64,000 nt of DNA from Rhizobium esperanzae (GTDB lineage: Bacteria; Pseudomonadota; Alphaproteobacteria; Rhizobiales; Rhizobiaceae), in contig NZ_MXPU01000004.1 in assembly GCF_002204185.1 (NCBI RefSeq), forward strand, positions 62,001 through 126,000. The letters are read 5' to 3'. The notes below the pieces were generated by a model. The model searched no databases, had not been told where the DNA came from, and worked only from the letters and a program-made list of their open reading frames with translations. The position numbers and the translations under genes were made by a program. This document shows, piece after piece, positions 16,369 through 25,419 of this stretch (the stretch's first letter is position 1; every line of letters begins with the position of its first letter).

Positions 16369-19083
16369 ATGGAAAAGAGCCTCGCCCGCTATATCTGGAA
16401 GAACACGCGGCTGCAGCAGCTGTGGATCCTGGCTGTCGTCGCGGCCTCGATGATCCCCTATTTCCTGTCCTTCGATCTGCCGAAGCAAATCGTCAACGGA
16501 CCGATCCAGGGCGACGGCTTTGAAGGCCCCGGCGCAACCCAGACCTTCATGCACATCGCCTATGACATTCCGCTGATCGGCCATGTCGAATTCTTCAAGG
16601 GCGTGCAGCTCGACCGCTTCCAGATGCTGATGGCTCTCAGTCTGGTATTCCTGGCGCTGGTGGTGCTGAACGGGCTCTTCAAGTTCTACATCAACACCTA
16701 TAAGGGCCGGCTCGGCGAGCGCATGCTTCGGCGCATCCGCTTCGAGCTGATCGACCGGGTGCTGCGGTTTCCGCCGGCCCATTTCAAGCGCGTGAAATCG
16801 GCCGAGATCGCCACCATGATCAAGGACGAGGTGGAGCCGATGGGCGGCTTCACCGGTGACGCCTTCGTCTCGCCCGCCCTGCTCGGCGGCCAGGCGATCA
16901 CCGCGCTCGCCTTCATCATCGTGCAGAATTTCTGGCTCGGCATGATCGCCGCCGCCATCGTCGGCGTCCAGGCGGTCGTCATTCCCCGCATGCGCAAACG
17001 CCTGCTGGATCTCGGCCGCCAGCGGCAGCTGACGGCGCGCGAGCTTTCCGGCCGCGTCGGCGAAATCGTCGACGGCATCGGCACGATTCACGGCAACGAC
17101 ACATCCAACCTCGAACGCGCCGATATCGCCTGGCGGCTCGGCCGCATCTTCTCTATCCGCTACGACCTTTACCAGTGGAAGTTCCTGGTGAAGTTCATCA
17201 ATAACTTTCTCGCCCAGGTCACCCCCTTCCTCTTCTACGCGATCGGCGGTTATCTCGCGCTTCAGGGCCGGCTCGACATCGGCCAGCTCGTCGCCGTCAT
17301 ATCAGCCTACAAGGACCTGCCCGGTCCGCTGAAGGAACTGATCGACTGGGACCAGATGCGCCAGGACGTGCAGGTGAAGTACCAGCAGGTCTACGAGCAG
17401 TTCAACGTCGAGCCCTTGATCGAGAGCCACATCCAGGAATTGGCGACCGCACCCGTGGGCGCACTGACCAGCGCGCTCGTCGTCACCAATCTGACGCTCT
17501 CCGACGACAGCGGCGCCCGCCTCGTCGATCACGTCTCGGTCGAAATCAAGCCGAACGAGACGGTTGCGATCGTCGGTCCGAACGGCAGCGGCGCGGAAGC
17601 CTTCGCCGAAGCGCTCGGCCGCATGATCTGGCCCGACTCCGGCCGCATCACCATCGACGGACGCGACCTGCTCGAGCTGCCGGAATCGATCACCGGCCGC
17701 CGCATCTCCTATGCCTCGGCCGACACCTTCTTCTTCCATGGCACGCTCGCCAGCAATCTGCTCTACGGCCTCAAGCACGCGCCGATGATCGACGCCGTCT
17801 ACGACGAGAAGGAAGCGCAGGAGTATAAATGGCACTCCATCGAGGCGGTGAAGGCCGGCAACCCGACGCTCGACCTCAACAGCGATTGGGTGGATTACCA
17901 GGCGGCCGGCGCCAATGGACCGGATGATCTCCTCAAAGCGATCCGGCCGGTGCTCGACGCCGTGCTGATCTCGCAGGACATCCTCGACCTGGCGCTGCGC
18001 TCGAACGTCAATACCGAGGTGCATGTGGCGGTCAGCGACCATGTCGTGGCGTTGCGCGCCTCGCTGCGCGACCGGCTGCGCGATGAAGGTCTCGACGGCA
18101 TCGTCGTGCCTTTCGATTTCGACGCCTACAACGCCCAGGCGACGGTCGGTGAGAACCTGCTCTTCGGGACGATGAAGCGGCCGCTGATGACCAACCGCCG
18201 GCTTGCCGCCCATCCCTATTTCCAGCAGCTGTTCCGCGAGACGGGCCTCAGCACCGACCTCTACGCCATGGGCCTCGAGATTGCCGAAAACGCCGTCGAA
18301 CTCTTCCACGACCTGCCGCCGGATCATCCGTTCTTCCAGCAGCTGACCTTCATGACGGCGGACGACATTCCGACCTATCAGGCGCTTCTGCAGAAGCTGC
18401 AAAGCCGCCGCTTCGAGGACGCCACGCCTGAGGAGCGGTCCGCCATCATCCGGCTGAGCTTCGCCTATATCGAGCCGCGCCACCGCTTCGGCCTGTTGAC
18501 CAACGAGCTGATGGACAAGATCGTCAGCGCCCGCAAGCAGTTCCATGCGCATATTCCGGCCGACCTCGCCGAGTTGATCGAGCGCTACGACGCCGAGCGC
18601 TTCACCCCGTCGGCAAGCCTGATGGACAATGTTCTCTTCGGCCGTATCGCCTATCAGCAGGCCGACGCCTCCGACCGCATCCGCGCCATCATGGGCGAGC
18701 TCTTCGACGCGCTCGACCTCTATGACGATGTCCTGTCGATCGGCCTCGAATTCGACGTCGGCTCCGGCGGCAAGCGGCTGACCATGGTGCAGCGCCAGAA
18801 GCTGAACCTTGCCCGCGCTCTTCTGAAGCGCTCGGATTATTTCGTCTTCAACCGGCCGCTGTCCGCACTCGATCAGCGCGTTCAGGATCAAATCACCCGC
18901 AACATCATCGAAGATCTGCATAAGGAAGGTAAGCGCCCGGCGATCATCTGGGTGCTTTCGAATGCCCGACTTGCCGAGATGTTCGACCGGATTCTGCTCT
19001 TCGACCGCGGCGGGCTGGCGGAAGCCGGGAACTATCCGGAACTTTCCGAGAAAAACGGTATGTTCAAGGAACTGTTATCGTAA
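16369..19083 (+). CDS. ABC exporter-like protein with degenerate ATPase motifs and a large insertion
   Basis: A 904-residue protein. Residues 1-340 are a type IV ABC exporter membrane domain (helices near 20-40, 85-105, 165-210, 275-300), starting MEKSLARYIWKNT. The nucleotide-binding domain follows but lacks the catalytic residues. Walker A reads GPNGSGAEAF (403-412), with Ala409 and Glu410 in place of Lys-Ser/Thr. The signature reads LTMVQ (804-808) instead of LSGGQ. Walker B reads YFVFNRPLSALD, with Asn828-Arg829 in place of Asp-Glu. The switch His appears lost in VLSNARL. About 290 residues are inserted between the Q-loop region and the signature. The frame is intact throughout, so this is a maintained pseudo-ATPase rather than a decayed gene. 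It may be a scaffold or a regulated flippase partner. It is followed by a cyclic-nucleotide-binding gene. Confidence 0.85.
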   Translation: MEKSLARYIWKNTRLQQLWILAVVAASMIPYFLSFDLPKQIVNGPIQGDGFEGPGATQTFMHIAYDIPLIGHVEFFKGVQLDRFQMLMALSLVFLALVVLNGLFKFYINTYKGRLGERMLRRIRFELIDRVLRFPPAHFKRVKSAEIATMIKDEVEPMGGFTGDAFVSPALLGGQAITALAFIIVQNFWLGMIAAAIVGVQAVVIPRMRKRLLDLGRQRQLTARELSGRVGEIVDGIGTIHGNDTSNLERADIAWRLGRIFSIRYDLYQWKFLVKFINNFLAQVTPFLFYAIGGYLALQGRLDIGQLVAVISAYKDLPGPLKELIDWDQMRQDVQVKYQQVYEQFNVEPLIESHIQELATAPVGALTSALVVTNLTLSDDSGARLVDHVSVEIKPNETVAIVGPNGSGAEAFAEALGRMIWPDSGRITIDGRDLLELPESITGRRISYASADTFFFHGTLASNLLYGLKHAPMIDAVYDEKEAQEYKWHSIEAVKAGNPTLDLNSDWVDYQAAGANGPDDLLKAIRPVLDAVLISQDILDLALRSNVNTEVHVAVSDHVVALRASLRDRLRDEGLDGIVVPFDFDAYNAQATVGENLLFGTMKRPLMTNRRLAAHPYFQQLFRETGLSTDLYAMGLEIAENAVELFHDLPPDHPFFQQLTFMTADDIPTYQALLQKLQSRRFEDATPEERSAIIRLSFAYIEPRHRFGLLTNELMDKIVSARKQFHAHIPADLAELIERYDAERFTPSASLMDNVLFGRIAYQQADASDRIRAIMGELFDALDLYDDVLSIGLEFDVGSGGKRLTMVQRQKLNLARALLKRSDYFVFNRPLSALDQRVQDQITRNIIEDLHKEGKRPAIIWVLSNARLAEMFDRILLFDRGGLAEAGNYPELSEKNGMFKELLS

Positions 19084-19106
19084 TATTCTATTGGGGCGGC
19101 GATGGT

Positions 19107-19128
19107 AGGCGTTCCCGGGGGAACGCCT
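19107..19128. promoter_or_regulatory. Perfect 10-bp inverted repeat between ABC-like and cNMP-binding genes
   Basis: AGGCGTTCCC and GGGAACGCCT are separated by two bases. The site lies 24 bases after the ABC-like stop and 53 bases before the cNMP-binding start. There is no T-run after it, so it is more likely an operator, an mRNA stability element or an attenuating hairpin than a classical terminator. Confidence 0.5.
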
Positions 19129-19180
19129 GGAATTGAGGCGCCGGGTTCCAAGAACCCTGCGTCAGGGGATTGAAACGCTC

Positions 19181-19648
19181 ATGCTGTTGAGAGACGAAGT
19201 CGAAATGCTGCGCCGGGTGCCAATCTTTTCGAGGATTGCGCCAGCGAAACTCAAGCTTTTGGCCTTCACCTCCGACCGCATGACCTACAAGGCCGGTCAG
19301 GATCTCTTCCATCAGGGCGATGTCGGCGACGCCGCCTATGTCATCCTTTCCGGCAGCGCCGATATCATCGTCTCCTCGCCGGCCGGCGAGATCAAGGTTG
19401 CCGATGTCGAGCTCAATTCCATCGTCGGCGAAATCGCCATTCTCTGCGATGTCTCACGCACGGCAACGGTGCGCGCCACCTCGCCGCTTGAGGTGCTGCG
19501 CATCAGCAAGGAACATTTTCTGAAACTGCTGAGCGACTTCCCCGAAATGGCCGTCGAAATCATGCGCGTGCTCGCCGACCGCCTGAACCACACCACCGCG
19601 GAGCTGACCGCGGCGCGGGCGGCGAAGCAGCCGCAGATGGCGCAGTAA
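19181..19648 (+). CDS. Stand-alone cyclic-nucleotide-binding domain protein
   Basis: A 155-residue protein consisting of one Crp-type cNMP-binding domain. The beta-barrel is recognisable from YKAGQDLFHQGDVGDAAYVI. The phosphate-binding cassette is GEIAILCDVSRTATVRA (about residues 84-100), with the Glu and Arg that bind the ribose and phosphate. The C-terminus is a helix ending after about 20 residues with no helix-turn-helix, so it does not bind DNA as Crp does. The start at 19181 is preceded by AGGGGA; a TTG at 19133 would add 16 residues. It lies close behind the ABC-like gene on the same strand and may be its regulatory subunit. A cyclase at 5012 could provide the ligand. Confidence 0.85.
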   Translation: MLLRDEVEMLRRVPIFSRIAPAKLKLLAFTSDRMTYKAGQDLFHQGDVGDAAYVILSGSADIIVSSPAGEIKVADVELNSIVGEIAILCDVSRTATVRATSPLEVLRISKEHFLKLLSDFPEMAVEIMRVLADRLNHTTAELTAARAAKQPQMAQ

Positions 19649-19897
19649 GGTTCTCAGTTGAGGATTTGGTCAGCGCGGCGATGAAGGGCGCACGGGCCTT
19701 CGTCCACAAGTGATGAAACCCCGCGCCCGTTCCCCGTCGACCGAAGATCAGCTATCGCCTATCGCGCAAATGGCCGTCCGTTCGTCGATTTGGCGGATTG
19801 CGGGCATCCACTCAGAACAAACCAGCACCATTCGCCCCCAACGATTACAGATCCGGCGGCCGGCCGGCCGGCACCGGCCGAAGCGCCGCAATATACG

Positions 19898-20431
19898 CTA
19901 TGCAAAGAGGAAAGAGTCTTCGATGAACACGGCGATATCGGCCCGTAACGGCGATTCGGATGCAAGCGCCTCGATGCGATAAAAATCGTGTTGCTTGCCA
20001 GCATAGGTTTTCCAACGCTGGGGAACAGCGTGGTTCCAGCTTTCAGGCGGCCGATATGGATCAAGCTCTCCCCAGACTACCATTGTGGGCATATTCAATG
20101 GAGACGTTTCGAAGCGCAATCTGGTTGACGACACGCAGATCAGAGCCTGAAGCTCCAGTCCCTCTTTGACCGCATTCCACAAAGCGGTTCCGCCGGCGCT
20201 GAAACCAACCCCCAAACACCTGTGCCCGCCAACCTCGCGAAGTGCCCGAACCGCATGCCGCATGCCATCTTCGTTGAAAAGATGGTGGTGAAGCTCGTCT
20301 CCGCGCAGGCCAGGTCGACCGCTCAGCTCGGCCAGGTGTAATAGACGATGCTTAGAGCACCTAACATCCAATCGTTCGGCGAAGGTTTCGGGAAAGCCGT
20401 GGATATCGCTAACAACCAACAAGTTTTGCAT
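19898..20431 (-). CDS. Small alpha/beta-hydrolase-like protein
   Basis: A 177-residue protein that begins MQNLLVVSDIHGFPE. It contains a nucleophile elbow VGFSAGGTALW (Ser about residue 79), a later acidic residue in VVWGELDPYRPP, and a possible catalytic His in KQHDFYR, in the order expected for an alpha/beta hydrolase of the dienelactone-hydrolase-like small class. It is shorter than typical members and has no export signal. Base composition is lower in GC than in its neighbours, a hint of transfer. The start is the ATG at 20431, with no strong ribosome-binding site. The substrate is unknown. Confidence 0.68.
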   Translation of the reverse strand: MQNLLVVSDIHGFPETFAERLDVRCSKHRLLHLAELSGRPGLRGDELHHHLFNEDGMRHAVRALREVGGHRCLGVGFSAGGTALWNAVKEGLELQALICVSSTRLRFETSPLNMPTMVVWGELDPYRPPESWNHAVPQRWKTYAGKQHDFYRIEALASESPLRADIAVFIEDSFLFA

Positions 20432-20508
20432 CAATTCGGCAGTGCCGTTCTTCGATACGATAAAGAATGAGACAGCACACCGGAGCCGGCGTGCTGCTGT
20501 GGTTCGAC

Positions 20509-21840
20509 CTATTCGCGCTGTTCCAGCGCCTTGCTGAAGGCGAGTGCCGCCAGCGTGCAGATGGCGCCTGAGAGCAGGTAGTAGCCGACGAAGGTCAGGC
20601 CGAAGCGGCTGGAGAGGCTGAGCGCCACCAGCGGTGCGAAACCGGCGCCGACCAGCCAGGCGAGGTCCGAGGTGAAAGCAGCACCGGTATAGCGATAGCC
20701 GCGGCCGAAGCGCGACGAGATCGAGCCGGTCGCCTGGCCGAAGGAGAGGCCGAGCACGCCGAAGCCGATGATGACGAAGGCGTCGTGACCGTTATTGCCG
20801 GAGGCGATCAGGATCGGCCCGATAAAACTGAAGACGGCGATGATGACGGCGCAGATCGCGAGCTGGGCGCGCCGGCCGATGCGGTCGGCGATCAGGCCGG
20901 AGGCGATGATGGCGACGACGCCGACCATGGCGCCGACCACCTGCACCACCATGAAGGTGCCGATCGGCTGGTTGCCGTAAAGGCTCATCCAGCCGAGCGG
21001 GAAGATGGTCACCAGGTGGAACATGGCGAAGCTCGCGAGCGGCACGAAGGCGCCGATCAGGATGTCACGGCCGTGAACGCGCAGCACCTCGAGGATCGGT
21101 GCGGCCTCCAGCTCATGTTGCTCGAGCAGCGTGCCGAATTCCTTGGTCATGACCAGGCGCAGACGCGCAAACAGCGCTACGACGTTGATCGCGAAGGCGA
21201 CGAAGAAGGGATAACGCCAGCCCCAGGAAAGGAAATCCTCGCTGGAAAGGTTGGCGACGAAATAACCGAAGAGCGTGCTTGCCAGCGCAAAACCGATCGG
21301 CGCGCCGAGCTGCGGGATCATCGCGTACCAGCCACGGTGATTGGGCGGCGCGTTGAGTGCGAGGAGCGATGCCAGGCCGTCCCAGGCGCCGCCGAGCGCA
21401 AAGCCCTGGCCGAGACGAAAGAGCGCCAGCAGCGCGATCGACCAGACGCCGATCTCCGCATAGCCCGGCAGGAAGGCGATCGAGGCCGTGGAGCCGCCGA
21501 GCAGGAAGAGCGCAATCGTCAGCTTGGTGCCGCGCCCGTACATCCGGTCGATGGTCATGAAGACGACGGAGCCGACGGGCCGGGCGAGGAAAGCGAGCGA
21601 GAAGATGGCGAAGGAATAGAGCGTGCCGGTCAGCCTGTCGGGCGCGAAAGGAAAGACGAGCTGCGGAAAGACCAGGACCGAGGCGAGGCCGTAGACGAAG
21701 AAATCGAAGAATTCCGACATGCGGCCGATCACCACGCCGATGGCGATGCTGCCCGGTGAAACCGGCTTGTCGTCGTGAATGCGCCGCGCGTCGCGCTCAA
21801 GCGACGACGACGACGGTCCGTAATGCGATGTTGTTGCCAT
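20509..21840 (-). CDS. MFS transporter, metabolite:H+ symporter type
   Basis: A 443-residue membrane protein with 12 predicted helices. Motifs fit the metabolite:H+ symporter (MHS) branch of the major facilitator superfamily: an N-terminal GVVIGRMSEFFDFFVYG, the loop 2-3 region LARPVGSVVFMTIDRMYGR and FRLGQGFALGGAWDG in helix 4. These usually carry organic acids or betaines, but the solute is not predictable here. The start at 21840 has GAGGAGG 7 bases upstream; a longer frame to 21882 lacks one. It is divergent from cyoABCD, sharing a 378-base promoter region with an FNR/FixK-like box 45 bases from this start. Confidence 0.9.
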   Translation of the reverse strand: MATTSHYGPSSSSLERDARRIHDDKPVSPGSIAIGVVIGRMSEFFDFFVYGLASVLVFPQLVFPFAPDRLTGTLYSFAIFSLAFLARPVGSVVFMTIDRMYGRGTKLTIALFLLGGSTASIAFLPGYAEIGVWSIALLALFRLGQGFALGGAWDGLASLLALNAPPNHRGWYAMIPQLGAPIGFALASTLFGYFVANLSSEDFLSWGWRYPFFVAFAINVVALFARLRLVMTKEFGTLLEQHELEAAPILEVLRVHGRDILIGAFVPLASFAMFHLVTIFPLGWMSLYGNQPIGTFMVVQVVGAMVGVVAIIASGLIADRIGRRAQLAICAVIIAVFSFIGPILIASGNNGHDAFVIIGFGVLGLSFGQATGSISSRFGRGYRYTGAAFTSDLAWLVGAGFAPLVALSLSSRFGLTFVGYYLLSGAICTLAALAFSKALEQRE

Positions 21841-21884
21841 AAAACGCCTCCTCGTTAAGGCGCTTCCGGCAAGGCGCCTCAAGC

Positions 21885-21898
21885 GTGATCTTGATCAA
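21885..21898. promoter_or_regulatory. FNR/FixK-like box in the MFS-cyo divergent region
   Basis: GTGAT-CTTG-ATCAA differs from the FNR/FixK consensus TTGAT-N4-ATCAA at one base. It is 45 bases upstream of the MFS start and about 320 bases upstream of cyoA. The rest of the region 21841-22218 holds no gene. Oxygen-responsive control of one or both transcripts is an inference. Confidence 0.45.
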
Positions 21899-22218
21899 AC
21901 CGGCAGGCTTATCAAGTCCGTAAGACCGAAATAGTTCATCATCAGGGCTCAAATGAAGCGCGGACCGAAAAAATTGCTTGATCCGGAGCGTGATTTTCCC
22001 CTGCAAATGCTGGCCTGGCTGGCAGTTGCGGATATATTGAACTGAAACATGCGCAGGCTTAAAATCCTTCTACATTTCATCAGGATTTCAAAGCCCTAGC
22101 GCCCGATGATTTTTGCCGCAGTGCGGCATGTTTGCTGCACTGCGACCTTCCGCCTCATGTCGCTATCCCGTTCAGTGCTTTAGTCGCGGACAAAACGAAA
22201 CAACAAGAGCTTAGAGAC

Positions 22219-23373
22219 GTGCCAAAACTCATGAAGTTTTCCCGCCTTCTATCCGTCTTGCCGCTGCTTTTCCTGGCAGGATGCAACATGGTGGTCATGG
22301 CGCCCTCCGGCGACATCGCCGCGCAACAGCGCGATCTGATCGTCATCTCGACGGTGCTGATGCTTCTGATCATCGTTCCGGTGATCTTCCTGACGCTGCT
22401 CTTCGCCTGGCGCTACCGCCGCTCCAACACGGCCGCGACTTACGCGCCGGAATGGCATCATTCGACCCGCCTCGAAATCGTCATCTGGGCAGCACCGCTG
22501 GCGATCATCATTGCGCTCGGCGCCGTCACCTGGATTTCCACGCACAAGCTCGATCCCTACCGCCCGCTCGACCGCCTCGATGCGGAGCGCGCCATCCCGG
22601 CCGATACCAAGCCGCTGACCGTCGAGGTGGTGGCGCTCGACTGGAAATGGCTGTTCTTCTATCCCGAACTCGGCATCGCCACCGTCAACGAACTCGCCGC
22701 CCCCGTCGACATGCCGGTCAATTTCAAGATCACCTCCTCCTCGGTGATGAACTCCTTCTACATCCCCGCCCTTGCCGGCCAGATCTACGCCATGCCCGGA
22801 ATGGAGACAAAGCTGCACGCCGTTATCAACCGGGAAGGCGAATATGAAGGCTTCTCCGCCAATTACAGCGGCGCCGGCTTCTCGCACATGCGCTTCAAAT
22901 TCCATGGCCTCACCCGCGAAGGCTTCGACGCCTGGGTGGCCAAGGTCAAGCAGCAGGGCACGATGCTCAACCGCGACGCCTATCTGAAGCTCGAGAAGCC
23001 GAGCGAGAAGGAGCCGGTGCGATATTATGCCGGCGCCGACGCCGATCTCTACGACGCCATCCTCAACATGTGCGCCACGCCGGGCAAGATGTGCATGAAC
23101 GAGATGATGCACATCGATATGATGGGCGGCGGCGGCAAGGAAAGCGCCGAAAACCGCGAGAAGCTGCAATACGACAACCGCCATGCCGGCGAAGACGTCG
23201 TCGAGCCTGGGGCTACCGTGCCGGCAACGGGCGTCCCAGCACAGGTCGAGCCGCCCAAGAGCACCGACGGCAACGACATGCCCGGAATGGACATGCAGCA
23301 TGACGGCCATCCCATGCCCGGCACGGGCAACGGCGCCGATCCGGCGCCGGCGCAGCTCAACAACAACAATTAA
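22219..23373 (+). CDS. cyoA: Cytochrome bo3 quinol oxidase subunit II
   Basis: A 384-residue lipoprotein subunit of the bo3-type quinol:O2 oxidase. The lipobox LAGC is about 20 residues in, followed by two membrane helices and a periplasmic cupredoxin domain (about residues 115-260). The domain contains WKWLFFYPELGIATVNE and SGAGFSHMRFKF and has no CuA ligands, as expected for a quinol rather than cytochrome c oxidase. The COX aromatic-rich C-terminal region follows. Unusually, the last 60 residues are Met/His/Pro-rich, including NDMPGMDMQHDGHPMPG. GTG 22219 or ATG 22231 are the likely starts. It is the first gene of cyoABCD. The operon is known in rhizobia as an oxidase used at low oxygen and low pH. 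Confidence 0.93.
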   Translation: MPKLMKFSRLLSVLPLLFLAGCNMVVMAPSGDIAAQQRDLIVISTVLMLLIIVPVIFLTLLFAWRYRRSNTAATYAPEWHHSTRLEIVIWAAPLAIIIALGAVTWISTHKLDPYRPLDRLDAERAIPADTKPLTVEVVALDWKWLFFYPELGIATVNELAAPVDMPVNFKITSSSVMNSFYIPALAGQIYAMPGMETKLHAVINREGEYEGFSANYSGAGFSHMRFKFHGLTREGFDAWVAKVKQQGTMLNRDAYLKLEKPSEKEPVRYYAGADADLYDAILNMCATPGKMCMNEMMHIDMMGGGGKESAENREKLQYDNRHAGEDVVEPGATVPATGVPAQVEPPKSTDGNDMPGMDMQHDGHPMPGTGNGADPAPAQLNNNN

Positions 23374-23415
23374 CCTGGCGCTTTGCGTCGCAAGACATAA
23401 TGAACGGGTTGTTCC

Positions 23416-25419
23416 ATGTTTTCCAATCCTGACCTCCTGAAGTTGATCTTCGGCCGGTTGACCCTCGACGCCATTCCCTACCACGAGCCGATTCTGGTCG
23501 TGACCTTCATCGGCGTCGTCATCGGCGGTCTCGCCGTGCTTGGCGCCATCACCTATTTCAAGTTCTGGGGTCCGCTCTGGCACGACTGGATCTGCAGCGT
23601 CGATCACAAGAAGATCGGCATCATGTATGTGATCCTCGCCGTCATCATGCTTCTGCGCGGCTTTTCCGACGCGATCCTGATGCGCGTCCAGCAGGCGATC
23701 GCCTTCAACGGATCGGAGGGCTACCTGCCGCCGCACCATTACGACCAGATCTTCACCGCCCACGGCGTCATCATGATCTTCTTCGTGGCGATGCCCTTCG
23801 TCACCGGCTTGATGAACTTCGTGGTGCCGCTGCAGATCGGGGCGCGCGACGTCTCCTTCCCCTTCCTCAACAACTTCTCCTTCTGGATGACCACCGCCGG
23901 CGCCATCATCATCATGCTGTCGCTGTTCATCGGCGAATTCGCCCAGACCGGCTGGCTCGCTTATCCGCCGCTGTCGGGGGCCGCCTACAGTCCGGGTGTC
24001 GGCGTCGACTATTATATCTGGGGCCTGCAGGTGGCCGGTGTCGGCACGACGCTCTCCGGCATCAACTTGATCGCCACCATCGTCAAGATGCGCGCGCCGG
24101 GCATGACCTTCATGAAGATGCCGGTCTTCACCTGGACGGCGCTCTGCACCAACGTGCTGATCGTCGCCTCCTTCCCGATCCTCACGGCAACGCTCGCGCT
24201 GCTGTCGCTCGATCGCTATGCCGGGACGAACTTCTTCACCAACGACCTCGGCGGCAATCCGATGATGTACATCAACCTCATCTGGATCTGGGGTCATCCG
24301 GAGGTCTACATCCTGGTGCTGCCAGCCTTCGGCATCTTCTCGGAAGTGGTCGCCACCTTCTCGGGCAAGCGGCTGTTCGGCTACGCCTCGATGGTCTACG
24401 CCACCTGCGTGATCATGATCCTGTCCTACATCGTCTGGCTGCACCACTTCTTCACCATGGGCTCGGGTGCTTCCGTCAACTCCTTCTTCGGCATCACCAC
24501 GATGATCATCTCGATCCCCACGGGAGCGAAGATCTTCAACTGGCTGTTCACCATGTATCGCGGCCGTATCCGCTACGAGGTGCCGATGCTGTGGACGGTC
24601 GGCTTCATGGTGACCTTCGTCATCGGCGGCATGACCGGCGTCATGCTCGCCGTGCCGCCGGCCGACTTCGTGCTGCACAATTCGCTGTTCCTCATCGCCC
24701 ATTTCCACAACGTCATCATCGGCGGCGTTCTCTTCGGCATGTTCGCCGGCGTGAACTACTGGTTCCCGAAGGCCTTCGGCTTCAAGCTCGATCCCTTCTG
24801 GGGCAAGATGAGCTTCTGGTTCTGGCAGATCGGCTTCTGGTTCGCCTTCATGCCGCTCTACGTGCTCGGCCTGATGGGCGTCACCCGCCGCATGAGTCAA
24901 TTCGAGGACCCGTCGCTGCGGATCTGGTTCATCATTGCCGCCTTCGGTGTCGGCCTGATCGCGCTCGGCATCGCCGCCTTCCTGATCCAGATCGTCGTCA
25001 GCTTCATGAAACGCGAGGAATTGCGCGACGACAGCGGCGATCCCTGGGATGCCCGGACGCTGGAATGGTCGACCGCCTCGCCGCCGCCGGACTACAACTT
25101 CGCCTTCACGCCCGTGGTCCACGACCATGACAGCTGGTACGATATGAAAAGGCGCGGCTACGAACGCCCGCTCGGCGGGTTCAAGCCGATCCACATGCCG
25201 AAGAATACCGGCACCGGTGCGATCCTGTCGGCGATCAGCGTCGCGCTTGCCTTCGGCCTGATCTGGTACATGTGGTGGCTGGTGATCCTCTCCGCCGTCG
25301 CACTGCTGGTGGTGGCGATCGGCCATACCTTCAACTACAAACGCGACTTCTACATCCCCGCCGGCAAGGTGACCGAAACGGAAGGCAAGCGCACGGCGCT
25401 GCTTGCCGAGCAGGTGTAA
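23416..25419 (+). CDS. cyoB: Cytochrome bo3 quinol oxidase subunit I
   Basis: A 667-residue catalytic subunit with about 15 membrane helices. It reduces O2 at the heme o3-CuB site and pumps protons. The low-spin heme ligand is in [14 protein letters not shown], the CuB/Tyr cross-link motif is [12 protein letters not shown], and the two further CuB histidines are in VWLHHFF. The heme ligands near the end of the core are in [11 protein letters not shown]. The charged N-terminal pattern [17 protein letters not shown] is characteristic of CyoB. The start at 23416 lies 42 bases after cyoA. The stop overlaps the cyoC start (TAATG). Confidence 0.97.
   Translation: MFSNPDLLKLIFGRLTLDAIPYHEPILVVTFIGVVIGGLAVLGAITYFKFWGPLWHDWICSVDHKKIGIMYVILAVIMLLRGFSDAILMRVQQAIAFNGSEGYLPPHHYDQIFTAHGVIMIFFVAMPFVTGLMNFVVPLQIGARDVSFPFLNNFSFWMTTAGAIIIMLSLFIGEFAQTGWLAYPPLSGAAYSPGVGVDYYIWGLQVAGVGTTLSGINLIATIVKMRAPGMTFMKMPVFTWTALCTNVLIVASFPILTATLALLSLDRYAGTNFFTNDLGGNPMMYINLIWIWGHPEVYILVLPAFGIFSEVVATFSGKRLFGYASMVYATCVIMILSYIVWLHHFFTMGSGASVNSFFGITTMIISIPTGAKIFNWLFTMYRGRIRYEVPMLWTVGFMVTFVIGGMTGVMLAVPPADFVLHNSLFLIAHFHNVIIGGVLFGMFAGVNYWFPKAFGFKLDPFWGKMSFWFWQIGFWFAFMPLYVLGLMGVTRRMSQFEDPSLRIWFIIAAFGVGLIALGIAAFLIQIVVSFMKREELRDDSGDPWDARTLEWSTASPPPDYNFAFTPVVHDHDSWYDMKRRGYERPLGGFKPIHMPKNTGTGAILSAISVALAFGLIWYMWWLVILSAVALLVVAIGHTFNYKRDFYIPAGKVTETEGKRTALLAEQV

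Noticed and set aside
19650..19667. GTTCTCAGTTGAGGAT as a parS-like centromere site
   Set aside because: Only about half of the expected palindrome is symmetric and it lies 44 kb from repB; likely chance.
19649..19897. Possible small gene in the gap after the cNMP-binding gene
   Set aside because: Frames on both strands lack RBS, motifs and coding-like composition; only a CCGG-rich run near 19855-19880 stands out.
22249..25326. Long open frame of about 1000 codons antisense to cyoA-cyoB
   Set aside because: Low-complexity acidic/His-rich translation, no recognisable domain; the opposite strand encodes clear oxidase subunits.
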